Below are positions 25,951 to 35,962 of a stretch of 64,000 nt of DNA, piece after piece. Location of the stretch: NCBI GenBank assembly GCA_965200525.1, contig OZ241368.1, positions 992,001 to 1,056,000 of the forward strand, read 5' to 3'. Origin of the DNA: JANNPJ01 sp965200525 (GTDB lineage Bacteria; Actinomycetota; Actinomycetes; Actinomycetales; Kineosporiaceae). Made by a program: the position numbers and the translations under genes. Numbering within the stretch: position 1 is the stretch's first letter; every line of letters begins with the position of its first letter. The notes beneath the pieces were generated by a model. That model did no database searches. It was given only the letters and a program-made list of their open reading frames with translations, and was not told where the DNA came from.

Positions 25951-27222
25951 GTGGCCGGCGAACAGAGCCCCCAGGGATTCCAGATCGTCATGCGAGGTTT
26001 CGACCGCGCACAGGTGGAGGAGCGGATCGGCGCCCTGGAGTCGTCGCTGCGCGACGCCCGGGCCCGGGTCGAGGAGCTCGACACCCGTGCCCTGAAGCTG
26101 TCCGGCGAGGTCGCCGAGGCGCACCGGCAGCTGCGGGAGGTGGAACGCCCTTCCTACAGCGGGCTCGGCTCGCGGATCGAGCAGCTCCTGCGCCTGGCCG
26201 AGGAGCAGGCCAGCGACGTCATCGCCGCGGCCAGCAAGGACGCCGAGGAGGCGGTCGCGCAGGCCCGGGTCGAGGCGGCCCAGCACCGCGCCGCGGCCCA
26301 GAACGAGGCCGCCGAGACCACCGCCACCGCTCAGCGCGAGACTTCCGACCTGCGTCGCAACGCGACCACCGAGGCCGAGGAGATCGTGGCCACGGCCACC
26401 CGTAAGGCCGAGGAGATGCTGGCCATCGCCGAGCGCGAGGCGGCCAAGCTCAAGTCGGTCACCGAGCACGAGACCAGCGAGAAGCGGGCCACCGTCGACC
26501 GCGAGCTGGCCCGGCTGCGGGCCACCGCCGAGCGCGAGGTCACCGAGCTGCGGGCCGCGGCCAAGCGCGAGGTCGACGAAATGCGGGCCAGCTCGAAGCG
26601 CGAGTCCGAGGAGATGCGGTCCACCGCGGCCACCCTCCTGGAAGACTCGCGGGCCAAGGCCGAGCAGATGAACACCGACCTCGAGGTGAAGCTGGCCGCC
26701 CGCCGCGAGGAGGCCGAGCGGCTCGACGCCGAGCGGCACGAGCAGGCCGTGGCCCAGGCCACCCAGCTGGTGGCCGAGGCCGAGCAGCGCGCGTCGGCCG
26801 CCGAGCAGCGCGCCTCAAAGGCGGTCGAGCAGGCCGAGTCGGTCCGCCGCGATGCCGACGAGCACGCCAAGTCGCTGGTCGGCAACGCCCGCCGCAACGC
26901 CGACCAGGTGATCGCCGAGGCCCGGGCCCACGCCGACAAGGTGCTCTCCGAGGCCAAGGGCGAGGCCGACCGCAACCGCCGGGCCGCCCAGCGCCAGGTC
27001 GACGAGCTCATCCGCCAGCGCGACAGCATCACCGGTCACCTCGACCAGTTGCGCGCCCTGCTCGGCAACACCATGCCGGTGCCGGGCCTGGACAAGCTGG
27101 CCGCCGCCGCGGCCCGCAACCCCCAGGACGACAACGGCGCCGAGACGGCCAAGGACGTAGCCGGCGGCAACGACCGGACGATCGTCATGCCGGACGTCTC
27201 CACCGCCGGTTCCAAGAACTAG
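25951..27222 (+). CDS. DivIVA-like / FilP-Scy type coiled-coil cell-polarity protein
   Basis: A 423-residue protein. Residues 8-40 (FQIVMRGFDRAQVEERIGAL) match the DivIVA-type N-terminal motif. Residues about 55-370 are an almost unbroken Ala/Glu/Arg coiled coil with many 11- to 22-residue repeats such as ATAEREVTELRAAAKREVDE. The tail is disordered. In streptomycetes the filament proteins FilP and Scy lie in the same genomic setting beside the epimerase/thiolase/meaB genes, and organise the tip cytoskeleton and DivIVA. A role in polar growth or septum positioning here is inferred from that and from the motif. GTG start with AGGGAGG. It ends in a hairpin terminator. Confidence 0.8.
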   Translation: MAGEQSPQGFQIVMRGFDRAQVEERIGALESSLRDARARVEELDTRALKLSGEVAEAHRQLREVERPSYSGLGSRIEQLLRLAEEQASDVIAAASKDAEEAVAQARVEAAQHRAAAQNEAAETTATAQRETSDLRRNATTEAEEIVATATRKAEEMLAIAEREAAKLKSVTEHETSEKRATVDRELARLRATAEREVTELRAAAKREVDEMRASSKRESEEMRSTAATLLEDSRAKAEQMNTDLEVKLAARREEAERLDAERHEQAVAQATQLVAEAEQRASAAEQRASKAVEQAESVRRDADEHAKSLVGNARRNADQVIAEARAHADKVLSEAKGEADRNRRAAQRQVDELIRQRDSITGHLDQLRALLGNTMPVPGLDKLAAAAARNPQDDNGAETAKDVAGGNDRTIVMPDVSTAGSKN

Positions 27223-27242
27223 GCTCGATCGCTCCAGCCACG

Positions 27243-27283
27243 AGGCGCCGCTCCCGGGACATCCCGGGACGGCGTCTCCTGGT
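27243..27283 (+). terminator. Hairpin terminator after the coiled-coil gene
   Basis: AGGCGCCGCTCCCGGGA and TCCCGGGACGGCGTCT pair with one bulge around a 3-nt loop, and CCTGGTTTTG with four T follows. Next to it is a perfect 14-bp tandem duplication, GCGGCCCGGTGGTT, at 27287-27314. Confidence 0.7.
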
Positions 27284-27394
27284 TTTGCGGCCCGGTGGTT
27301 GCGGCCCGGTGGTTGTGGGCGGCGACCGCGATCATGCACGCTTGCGTACCCGTCCCGTCAGGCGCTCCTGGCCCCGCGCTCGAGAGGTAGACCG

Positions 27395-28639
27395 ATGACT
27401 CCGGAAGACGCCGGCGACACCACGCTGGAGGCCGGGCCGGAGGGCGACCGGACGAGCCCGGAGGTCGACAGCACGCTGGGCGCCGAGAACCCGGCCCCGG
27501 AGTCGGCCCCGGTCGGCGACTCGACGGCCGAGGCCCCGGCCGGCGGCACCGGCGACGGCGAGGGTGACGAGGAGGGCCGGTTCGGCGAGCTCGGGCCGCC
27601 GATGAACCGCCAGAGCCCGCTCTACATCGGCTTCGTCGGCGCGATCGGCGTCCTGCTGGCCTGGAACCTGGTCAAGCTGATCGGCAACCTCTCCGGCGTG
27701 CTGACCCTGGTCGGGATCGCGGCTTTCCTCGCGATCGGCCTCGACCCGCTGGTCCGGTTCCTGCAGCGGCGAGGTCTGCGCCGCGGCGTGGCCGTGGCCG
27801 TCGTCTTCCTCGGCGTGCTGGCCGTGATCGGCGGCTTCCTGGCCGCGGTGGTGCCGACCGTGGTCAGCCAGACCAGCCAGCTCACCGAGCAGCTGCCCGA
27901 CCTGGTCCAGAACCTGCTCAAGACCAAGTTCGTCAGCGACCTGGACGCCCGGTTCGGCGTGATCGACAAGGCCAGCCAGGAGCTGCAGGACCGGGTCTCG
28001 AACGGCCAGACCGTGGTCAGCCTGTTCGGCGGGGTGCTCGGGGCCGGCAAGGCGGTGCTGTCCGGCTTCGTCAGCACGTTCACCGTGCTGGTGCTGACCC
28101 TGTACTTCCTGGCCTCGCTGCACAGCATCGCCGATGCCGGCTACCGGCTGGTGCCGGCCTCCCGGCGGCCCCGGGTGCGGGCCCTGGGCGACGAGATCAT
28201 CCGCCGGATCGGCGGCTACGTGGCCGGCCAGGTGGCGGTGGCCACGATCAACGGCGTCTGCACCTTCGTCCTGCTGACGATCCTGGGCGTGCCGTACTCG
28301 ATCGTGCTGGCCATCGCGGTCGGCATTCTCGGCATCATCCCGCTGGTCGGCGCCACCCTCGGGGCGGTGATCGTGGTCCTGGTCGGGCTGTTCCAGTCCT
28401 GGCAGATCGGGGTCGGGATCGCCGTCTACTACCTGATATACCAGCAGGTCGAGAACTACCTGATCGCGCCGCGGATCATGGCCCGGACGGTCTCGGTGCC
28501 GGGGGCGGTGGCCCTGATCGCGGCCCTGGCCGGGGCGGCCCTGCTGGGCGTGCTCGGCGCCCTGATCGCGATCCCGATCGCGGCCGCGATCCTGCTGATC
28601 CTCCAGGAGGTCACCATCCCCCGTCAGGACCGGGTCTAG
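27395..28639 (+). CDS. AI-2E family (TqsA/PerM-type) permease
   Basis: A 414-residue membrane protein. The first 70 residues are acidic and disordered. About eight helices follow in the AI-2E family order: IAAFLAIGLDPLVRFLQRRGLRRGVAV near the start and the soluble helical stretch VVSQTSQLTEQLPDLVQNLL in the middle. Conserved GIIPLVGATLGAVIVVLVGL and YYLIYQQVENYLIAPRIM lie near the end. Family members export diverse small molecules or act as Na+/H+-linked permeases; the substrate here is unknown, and the family name does not prove autoinducer transport. The start at 27395 has GAGAGG upstream. It is probably an independent gene. Confidence 0.88.
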   Translation: MTPEDAGDTTLEAGPEGDRTSPEVDSTLGAENPAPESAPVGDSTAEAPAGGTGDGEGDEEGRFGELGPPMNRQSPLYIGFVGAIGVLLAWNLVKLIGNLSGVLTLVGIAAFLAIGLDPLVRFLQRRGLRRGVAVAVVFLGVLAVIGGFLAAVVPTVVSQTSQLTEQLPDLVQNLLKTKFVSDLDARFGVIDKASQELQDRVSNGQTVVSLFGGVLGAGKAVLSGFVSTFTVLVLTLYFLASLHSIADAGYRLVPASRRPRVRALGDEIIRRIGGYVAGQVAVATINGVCTFVLLTILGVPYSIVLAIAVGILGIIPLVGATLGAVIVVLVGLFQSWQIGVGIAVYYLIYQQVENYLIAPRIMARTVSVPGAVALIAALAGAALLGVLGALIAIPIAAAILLILQEVTIPRQDRV

Positions 28640-28676
28640 CGTCTCGCGGGCGGGCCCGCCTGGCATGATGACCGGC

Positions 28677-28904
28677 ATGCCTCGCTATGACGTGCGTTGC
28701 CGGTCCTGCGGCGACACCTTCGAGATCAGCCGCTCGATCACCGCCCTGGACGAGCCCGCCCCGTGCCCGAGCGGGCACACCGACACCGTCCGGTTGCTGC
28801 GCACGGTCGCGGTGACCGGGGTGTCGTCCGGCTCGAGCTCCCGCTCGGCCGCGAGCGCGCCGGCCGCCGGGGGTGGCTGCTGCGGCGGGGGCTGCTGCAG
28901 CTGA
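28677..28904 (+). CDS. FmdB-type zinc-ribbon protein
   Basis: A 75-residue protein with the FmdB/CxxC_CXXC_SSSS start MPRYDVRCRSCGDTFEISRS, a second ligand pair read as PCPSGH (Cys plus His rather than the usual CPxCG), a Ser/Ala linker and a Cys-rich tail GGGCCGGGCCS. These small regulatory-looking proteins bind zinc; their job is unknown. The ATG at 28677 was preferred to 28665 because the family starts at MPxYxYRC. It has a CATGAT element 7 nt upstream and no ribosome binding site, so it may be leaderless. Its stop overlaps the next ATG (TGATG). Confidence 0.8.
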   Translation: MPRYDVRCRSCGDTFEISRSITALDEPAPCPSGHTDTVRLLRTVAVTGVSSGSSSRSAASAPAAGGGCCGGGCCS

Positions 28905-29296
28905 TGCGCGTCCTGCACATCGCCGACGCCGACGACTGGACGGCGGCCCGGGAGGCCGGGCGGTACGAGGTCTCGAGCCGGGGCAAGACCCTGACCGACG
29001 AGGGCTTCATCCACACCAGCACCAGCCGGCAGGTGGGCGGCGTCCTGGCGTCGTTCTACGCCGATGTCGACCCGGGCCGGCTGCGCCTGCTGGTGCTCGA
29101 CGTGGCCCGGCTGGAACAGGCCGGCTCCCCGGTGCGCTGGGACGACGTTCCCGGGGCGCCGGCGCCGTTCCCGCACGTCTACGGGCCGATCGAGCCCGAG
29201 GCGGTGGTGGCCGTGCTGCCGATCGGCGGCGAGACCGGAGCGGCCGAACTGCCCGACCTCAGTGGCTGGGACGTCGCGGCCGGCGCCCCGAGCTGA
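28904..29296 (+). CDS. DUF952 family protein
   Basis: A 130-residue protein recognisable as DUF952: HIADADDWTAAREAGRYEV at the start, GFIHTSTSRQVGGVLASFYAD in the middle (conserved Phe-Ile-His), then LLVLDVARLEQ and FPHVYGPIEPEAVVAVLPI. The fold is related to ADP-ribosyl-binding ART-like proteins; no activity is established. It is coupled to the FmdB-type gene by a one-base TGATG overlap. The last 38 bp overlap the convergent sigma factor gene. Confidence 0.85.
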   Translation: MRVLHIADADDWTAAREAGRYEVSSRGKTLTDEGFIHTSTSRQVGGVLASFYADVDPGRLRLLVLDVARLEQAGSPVRWDDVPGAPAPFPHVYGPIEPEAVVAVLPIGGETGAAELPDLSGWDVAAGAPS

Positions 29297-29858
29297 GCCG
29301 GCTCTCGTCCGGCCCGGCGGTGGCCTCGGTCTCGGCGATCAGCTCCCGCAACCGGGCCAGCCCCCGGTGGGCGTTGCTGCGCACGGTCACCTCGCTGGAG
29401 CCGAGCAACTGGGCGATGTCGGCGTCGGCCAGCCCCTCGTAGTGCCGCAGCACCAGCACTGCGCGCTGCTTGGCCGGCAGCTTGCGCAGCAGGGCGATCA
29501 GCAGGTCGCGGTCGGCGAACGCCTCGGTCCGGTCGCCCACCGGCTGGTCCAGCACCAGGGCCGAGTCGGTCGAGCGCTCCCGGCGGGCCGCCCGGCGAAA
29601 CCACGAGGTGCAGGCGTTGACCACCATCCGGCGCACGTAGGCGTCGACGTCGTGGGCCGCGCTCACCCGGGGCCACTGCAGCAGGGCCCGGGCCAGGACG
29701 TCCTGGACGACGTCCTCGGCCAGGTACGGATCGCGCAACAGGCCCCGGGCCAGCCGGACCAGCATCGGGCCGCGCAGGGCGACGAACTCCTCGTAGGTCA
29801 GCGGCTCGGCCCCGGACTCGGCCGTGACGTCCCCGGGGACGCCGACGGTCTCCTCCAC
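29259..29858 (-). CDS. SigE-family ECF-type RNA polymerase sigma factor
   Basis: A 199-residue sigma-70 family factor. Region 2 is at about 23-90 (YEEFVALRGPMLVRLARGLLRDPYLAEDVVQDVLARAL, then YVRRMVVNACTSWFRR). Region 4 is at about 118-170 (LLRKLPAKQRAVLVLRHYEGLADADIAQLLGSSEVTVRSNAHRGL-type helix-turn-helix). This is the actinobacterial SigE-like subgroup of extracytoplasmic-function factors. No anti-sigma gene lies beside it, so its control is unclear. GTG start with GGAGAC upstream. It converges with the DUF952 gene and overlaps it by 38 nt. Confidence 0.9.
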   Translation of the reverse strand: MEETVGVPGDVTAESGAEPLTYEEFVALRGPMLVRLARGLLRDPYLAEDVVQDVLARALLQWPRVSAAHDVDAYVRRMVVNACTSWFRRAARRERSTDSALVLDQPVGDRTEAFADRDLLIALLRKLPAKQRAVLVLRHYEGLADADIAQLLGSSEVTVRSNAHRGLARLRELIAETEATAGPDESRLSSGRRPRRPSH

Positions 29859-29999
29859 GAGGCTTGTCTCCTGCCTGCCTGCCTTCCGTCCTCACCCACA
29901 GCGAGGACCCACCCGAGCAGGAAGGTTAGCGGCAGCCGCGGTGGGGGGCCGCTCGGGCCCGACTTAACCGGACGAAATCCAGCAAATCCTGGTAAGTAC

Positions 30000-31778
30000 T
30001 CAGGCGTAGACCCCGAAACCACGGCCGGTTTTCCGGCCCAGATATCCGGCCGTGACCATGTGCTCGAGCAACGGCGACGGGGCGAATCCGGGCTCGCGGA
30101 ACTCCAGACAGAGAACCCGCTCGATTGCCAGCGAGACATCCAGCCCGACCACGTCGAGGAGTTCGAACGGGCCCATCGGATATCCGCAGCCGAGCTTCAT
30201 CGCCTGATCGATCGCCTCGGCGTCGGCATAGTGCGCGGCCAGCATCCGGACGGCGTCGTTGAGATAGGGAAAGAGCAGGGCGTTGACGATGAACCCGGCC
30301 CGGTCGGCGCACCGGACCGGCTGCTGGCCCAGCCGCCGGCACAGCTCGACCGCGGTCGCGGCGACGTCCGGGGCGGTCGAGACGGTGCTGACCACCTCGA
30401 CCAGCTTCATCACCGGCGCCGGGTTGAAGAAGTGGATGCCGACCACGTCGGGGGCCCGCCCGGTGGCCGCGGCGCACTCGATCACCGGCAGCGAGGACGT
30501 CGTGGTGGCCAGAACGGCACCGGGCCGGCAGATCCGGTCCAGGGTGGCGAACAGCTCCTGCTTCACGGCCAGGTCCTCGACCACCGCCTCCAGCACCAGA
30601 TCCGCGCCGGCCAGCTCGGCCAGGTCGGTGGTGCCGCGGACCCGGGCCAGCGCGGCGTCCCGCCCGGCCGCGGCCAGCCGGCCCTTGGCCACGGCCCGGT
30701 CCAGGTTGCGGGTCAGGCCGGCGATCACCGCCTCGACCCGGGCCGGGCCCCGGGCCACCACCACGACGTCCAGCCCGGCCCGGGCCAGCACCTCGACGAT
30801 GCCGGTGGCCATGGTGCCCGAGCCGACCACGCCGACCACCTGGACCGGGCGCCCGGTGACCGAGGCCGGCCCGGCCCCGGACGGCGTCAGCTCGTCGTCG
30901 ACCACGACCGACGACCCGGCCGACCGGTAGCGGTAGAAGCCCCACCCGCTCTTGCGGCCCTTCAGCCCGGCGGTGACCATCTGCTTGATCACCGGGGACG
31001 GCGCGTGCAGCCGGTTGCGGCCCTGCTTGTACATCGAGTCGAGGATCTCGTAGGCGGTGTCCAGGCCGATCAGGTCCATCAGGGCCAGCGGGCCCATCGG
31101 CAGGCCGCAGCCGAACCGCATCGCGGCGTCGATGTCCTCCCGGCTGGCGTACTTCTGCTCGTACATCCCGACGGCGTGGTTGAGGTAGCCGAACAGCAGG
31201 GCGTTGGCGATGAACCCGGCCTGGTCGCCGACCATCACCGGCTCCTTGCCCAGGCGCCGGGCCAGCGCGACGACGTCGTCCAGCACCTCCGCCCGGCTGA
31301 CCACGGTCCGGACCACCTCGACGAGACCCTGCACCGGGGCCGGGTTGAAGAAGTGCAGCCCGATCACCCGGCCCGGGTTGCGGGTGGCCACCGCGAGCTC
31401 GGTGACCGACAGGCTGGAGGTGTTGGTGGCCAGCACGGCGTGATCGGCGATCACCGAATCGAGCCGGGCGAACAGCTCGCGCTTCAGCTCCAGGTGCTCG
31501 GGCACGGCCTCGATCACCAGGTCGGCCGCGGCCAGCCGGTCGAGCTCGGTGACGATCTCGATCCGGGCCAGCAACTGCTCCCGCTCGGCGGCGGAGAGCT
31601 TGCCGCCGGCCACCGCCCGGGCGGTCGAGGCGTCGAGCCCGGCGGCGGCCCGGTCCGCGGCCGGCCGGTCGAGCTCGACCCCGATCACGCTCAGCCCGTG
31701 GCGGGCCATCACCTCGGCTATCCCGGCACCCATCGTGCCCAGGCCGATCACGCCGACCGTCCGGATCTCGCGCGTCAT
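30000..31778 (-). CDS. Fused tandem 3-hydroxybutyryl-CoA dehydrogenase
   Basis: A 592-residue protein made of two complete 3-hydroxyacyl-CoA dehydrogenase units. Unit 1 is at about 1-290 (VGVIGLGTMGAGIAEVMARH, GLHFFNPAPVQGLVEVV, GCGLPMGPLALMDLIGLD). Unit 2 is at about 305-592 (VGVVGSGTMATGIVEVLARA, GIHFFNPAPVMKLVEVVSTV, GCGYPMGPFELLDVVGLD). Both keep the catalytic His of HFFNPAPV and the Rossmann glycines. It reduces acetoacetyl-CoA to 3-hydroxybutyryl-CoA (or the reverse) with NAD(P)H, between thiolase and a crotonase. Similar fused proteins are known in streptomycetes. ATG at 31778 has GAGGAGGG upstream; the frame to 31901 was rejected. Confidence 0.92.
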   Translation of the reverse strand: MTREIRTVGVIGLGTMGAGIAEVMARHGLSVIGVELDRPAADRAAAGLDASTARAVAGGKLSAAEREQLLARIEIVTELDRLAAADLVIEAVPEHLELKRELFARLDSVIADHAVLATNTSSLSVTELAVATRNPGRVIGLHFFNPAPVQGLVEVVRTVVSRAEVLDDVVALARRLGKEPVMVGDQAGFIANALLFGYLNHAVGMYEQKYASREDIDAAMRFGCGLPMGPLALMDLIGLDTAYEILDSMYKQGRNRLHAPSPVIKQMVTAGLKGRKSGWGFYRYRSAGSSVVVDDELTPSGAGPASVTGRPVQVVGVVGSGTMATGIVEVLARAGLDVVVVARGPARVEAVIAGLTRNLDRAVAKGRLAAAGRDAALARVRGTTDLAELAGADLVLEAVVEDLAVKQELFATLDRICRPGAVLATTTSSLPVIECAAATGRAPDVVGIHFFNPAPVMKLVEVVSTVSTAPDVAATAVELCRRLGQQPVRCADRAGFIVNALLFPYLNDAVRMLAAHYADAEAIDQAMKLGCGYPMGPFELLDVVGLDVSLAIERVLCLEFREPGFAPSPLLEHMVTAGYLGRKTGRGFGVYA

Positions 31779-32057
31779 GACGATGCCCTCCTCGGGCCGC
31801 ATCCCGGTGCTGCACCACCGCGCACCGGTGTCGACGGCCGTTCGCATCGTGACACCGGGCCGGCACCGGCCGGCGACGCCGAAATGTCGCCCACACCACA
31901 CGAATCAGGCTCGTCACCCAAAGTAGGACTTGTTGACCCATAGCGCGCGGGCCGCGAATGAGGATAAAAACGACTGTCAGCACGACGGGTGGCCGTCAAA
32001 CCTTCGCCCCGGGCGGGCGTCACGCGGCACTCTTCCGGTCAACGAAGGGATCCACCG

Positions 32058-33788
<1,731 letters not shown>

Positions 33789-33797
33789 TCGCCCGCG

Positions 33798-33889
33798 GAT
33801 CCGGCGGACGGCAACCGTCCGCCGGATCTGAGTAGATCAACTCATCTGCGCATGGCCCGGAGTCACCAGACTTCAGGCCATGCGCAGAT
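33798..33889 (+). terminator. Three consecutive inverted repeats after the subtilase gene
   Basis: Stem 1: GATCCGGCGGACGG / CCGTCCGCCGGATC, 14 bp perfect, 3-nt loop (33798-33828). Stem 2: TGAGT / ACTCA around AGATCA (33829-33844). Stem 3: ATCTGCGCATGGCC / GGCCATGCGCAGAT, 14 bp perfect, 18-nt loop (33844-33889). The first is a good terminator for the subtilase. The third overlaps the start of a small reading frame at 33880. Confidence 0.7.
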
Positions 33890-34056
33890 CTGTTCTCCGG
33901 AGGTTCGCCCGGAGCCGGCCCCGGACCCTGGCCGTCGTCCTCTTCGTGACGGTGTCGACCCTGGCCCAGGTGCAGACGGTGGTGGATCTGCGGCCGTCCC
34001 CGGGCGGGCCGGCGCAGCGGGTCGCGGCGACGGAGGGGGTCGCCGCGACTCGCTGA
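33880..34056 (+). CDS. Small hypothetical protein (58 aa) with hydrophobic N-terminal segment
   Basis: A 58-codon frame from ATG 33880 to TGA 34056. It starts MRRSVLRRFARSRPRT, followed by a hydrophobic stretch LAVVLFVTVSTLA, so it looks like a signal or membrane-anchor peptide. A polar remainder ends VAATEGVAATR. About 90 percent of its codons end in G or C, as in real genes here, and it fills an otherwise empty gap of about 300 bp. The ribosome binding site is poor and the ATG lies in the right arm of an inverted repeat that could mask it. Frames on the other strand in the same place look less protein-like. A hypothesis, not a firm gene. Confidence 0.4.
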   Translation: MRRSVLRRFARSRPRTLAVVLFVTVSTLAQVQTVVDLRPSPGGPAQRVAATEGVAATR

Positions 34057-34082
34057 CGCACCGCATCCGGGCTCGATGAAGC

Positions 34083-34088
34083 TAGTCT
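34083..34088 (+). promoter_or_regulatory. -10 element of predicted leaderless nucS transcript
   Basis: TAGTCT, then 7 nt, then the GTG at 34096. No ribosome binding site is present. Confidence 0.6.
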
Positions 34089-34095
34089 CTACGCC

Positions 34096-34791
34096 GTGCG
34101 CCTGGTTATCGCTCGTTGCTCCGTCGACTACGCCGGGCGGCTCGCAGCCCACCTGCCCCTGGCGACCCGCCTGTTACTGGTGAAGGCCGACGGCAGCGTG
34201 CTGGTGCATTCGGACGGCGGTTCCTACAAGCCGCTGAACTGGATGAGCCCGCCCTGCAAGCTCACCGTCGGCCGGCCCGACGAGGACGCCGCCGGCCGGG
34301 GCGTGGTCGAAACCTGGACCGTGCAGCAGAGCAAGACCGACGACCGGCTGATCATCAGCCTGCACGAGGTGCTGCACGACAGCAGCCACGAGCTCGGCGT
34401 CGACCCGGGCCTGGTCAAGGACGGCGTCGAGGCCCACCTGCAGAAGCTGCTGGCCGAGCAGGTCGACCGGCTCGGCGACGGCTGGTCGCTGGTGCGACGC
34501 GAGTACATGACCGCGATCGGACCGGTCGACCTGCTGGTCCGCACGGCCGCCGGCGGCTCGGTCGCGGTCGAGATCAAGCGCCGCGGCGACATCGACGGGG
34601 TCGAGCAGCTCACCCGCTACCTCGAGCTGATGAACCGCGACCCGCTGCTCTCCCCGGTGGCCGGCATCTTCGCCGCCCAGGAGATCAAGCCCCAGGCCCG
34701 GGTGCTGGCCGAGGACCGCGGCATCCGCTGCGTCACCCTCGACTACGAGGAGATGCGCGGCCTGGACAACTCCGAGCACCGCCTGTTCTGA
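34096..34791 (+). CDS. nucS: Mismatch-specific endonuclease NucS (EndoMS)
   Basis: A 231-residue NucS. The N-terminal DNA-binding half starts RLVIARCSVDYAGRLAAHLP and includes the GSVLVHSDGGSYKPLNWMSP segment. The C-terminal RecB-like nuclease domain has REYMTAIGPVDLLVRTA, then VAVEIKRRGDIDGVEQLTRY, holding the Asp, Glu-x-Lys and Gln of the active site. NucS replaces MutS/MutL mismatch repair in most actinobacteria and many archaea by cutting both strands at mismatches. The extreme C-terminus, HRLF, resembles sliding-clamp-binding tails (inference). GTG start, predicted leaderless. pyrD follows 22 bp after its stop and is probably co-transcribed. Confidence 0.95.
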   Translation: MRLVIARCSVDYAGRLAAHLPLATRLLLVKADGSVLVHSDGGSYKPLNWMSPPCKLTVGRPDEDAAGRGVVETWTVQQSKTDDRLIISLHEVLHDSSHELGVDPGLVKDGVEAHLQKLLAEQVDRLGDGWSLVRREYMTAIGPVDLLVRTAAGGSVAVEIKRRGDIDGVEQLTRYLELMNRDPLLSPVAGIFAAQEIKPQARVLAEDRGIRCVTLDYEEMRGLDNSEHRLF

Positions 34792-34813
34792 CCGGACGGA
34801 CGTAGACCCCGCG

Positions 34814-35929
34814 ATGTACCGCACCCTGTTCCAGGTCCTATTCGTCCGGATGTCGGCCGAGACCGCGCACCGGATCGGCTTCGCCCTGATCCGGCTGGCC
34901 GGCCTGGTGCCCGGCCTGCCCGCCCTGCTGCGCCGGTTCCTGGCCCCGGCCGACCCGGTGCTGCGGGTCAGCGCCCTCGGCCTCGACCTGCCCGGCCCGC
35001 TCGGCCTGGCCGCCGGCTTCGACAAGGACGCCCTGGCCCCGGACGCCCTGGCCGCGCTCGGCTTCGGCTTCGTCGAGATCGGTACCGTGACCGCGCGCCC
35101 CCAGCCGGGCAACCCGCGGCCCCGGTTGTTCCGGCTGCCCGACGACCAGGCCCTGATCAACCGGATGGGCTTCAACAACGCCGGCTCCGGCCCGGCCGCC
35201 GAAAGACTGCGCGCCCGAACCGAGTTCACCCCCGCCGGCGCCCCGCAGGCGGTGGTCGGGGCCAACATCGGCAAGTCCAAGGTGGCCTCCGAGGCCGAGG
35301 CGGTCGACGACTACATCGCCAGCGCCGCCCGGCTGGCCCGGGTGGCCGACTACCTGGTGGTGAACGTCAGCTCGCCGAACACACCCGGGCTGCGCAACCT
35401 GCAGGCGGTGGAGATGCTCCGGCCGTTGCTGACCGCGGTGCGCCGGACCCTGGTCGACGTGGCCGAACGACCGGTGCCGCTGCTGGTCAAGATCGCCCCC
35501 GACCTGACCGACGCCGAGCTCGACGCCGTCGCCGACCTCGCCGTCGACCTGGGCCTGGACGGCATCATCGCGACCAACACCACGATCGCCCGGACCGGGC
35601 TGCGCACCCCGGCCGACGAGGTCGCCGCCCTGGGCGCCGGCGGCCTGTCCGGGGCGCCGCTGCGGGACCGCTCGCTGGAGGTGCTGCGCCGACTGCACGC
35701 CCGGGTCGGCGGCCGGACGGTGCTGATCGCGGCGGGCGGGATCACCACCGGGGACGACGCCTACCAGCGGATCCGGGCCGGGGCGACCCTGGTCCAGGGC
35801 TACACCGCGTTCATCTACGCCGGGCCGTTCTGGCCCCGGCGGGTGCACCGCGACCTGGCCCGGCGCCTGAAGGCCGACGGTTTCACCAGTCTGGCCCAGG
35901 CGATAGGGGTGGATTCGCCCCCCGGGTAG
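34814..35929 (+). CDS. pyrD: Dihydroorotate dehydrogenase (quinone), class 2
   Basis: A 371-residue class 2 enzyme. The amphipathic N-terminal helices that bind membrane and quinone (YRTLFQVLFVRMSAETAHRIG) are present. The FMN barrel follows, with GLAAGFDKDALAPDAL, INRMGFNNAGSG and VVNVSSPNTPGLRNLQ (catalytic Ser region). The phosphate loop and AAGGITTGDDAYQRIRAGA complete it. It oxidises dihydroorotate to orotate in pyrimidine synthesis, passing electrons to menaquinone. Length is normal. It follows nucS closely on the same strand; the ribosome binding site is weak, as expected for a coupled gene. Confidence 0.95.
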   Translation: MYRTLFQVLFVRMSAETAHRIGFALIRLAGLVPGLPALLRRFLAPADPVLRVSALGLDLPGPLGLAAGFDKDALAPDALAALGFGFVEIGTVTARPQPGNPRPRLFRLPDDQALINRMGFNNAGSGPAAERLRARTEFTPAGAPQAVVGANIGKSKVASEAEAVDDYIASAARLARVADYLVVNVSSPNTPGLRNLQAVEMLRPLLTAVRRTLVDVAERPVPLLVKIAPDLTDAELDAVADLAVDLGLDGIIATNTTIARTGLRTPADEVAALGAGGLSGAPLRDRSLEVLRRLHARVGGRTVLIAAGGITTGDDAYQRIRAGATLVQGYTAFIYAGPFWPRRVHRDLARRLKADGFTSLAQAIGVDSPPG

Positions 35930-35962
35930 CCGGGCCGGGCCCGCACACGGCACCATCGCGGT

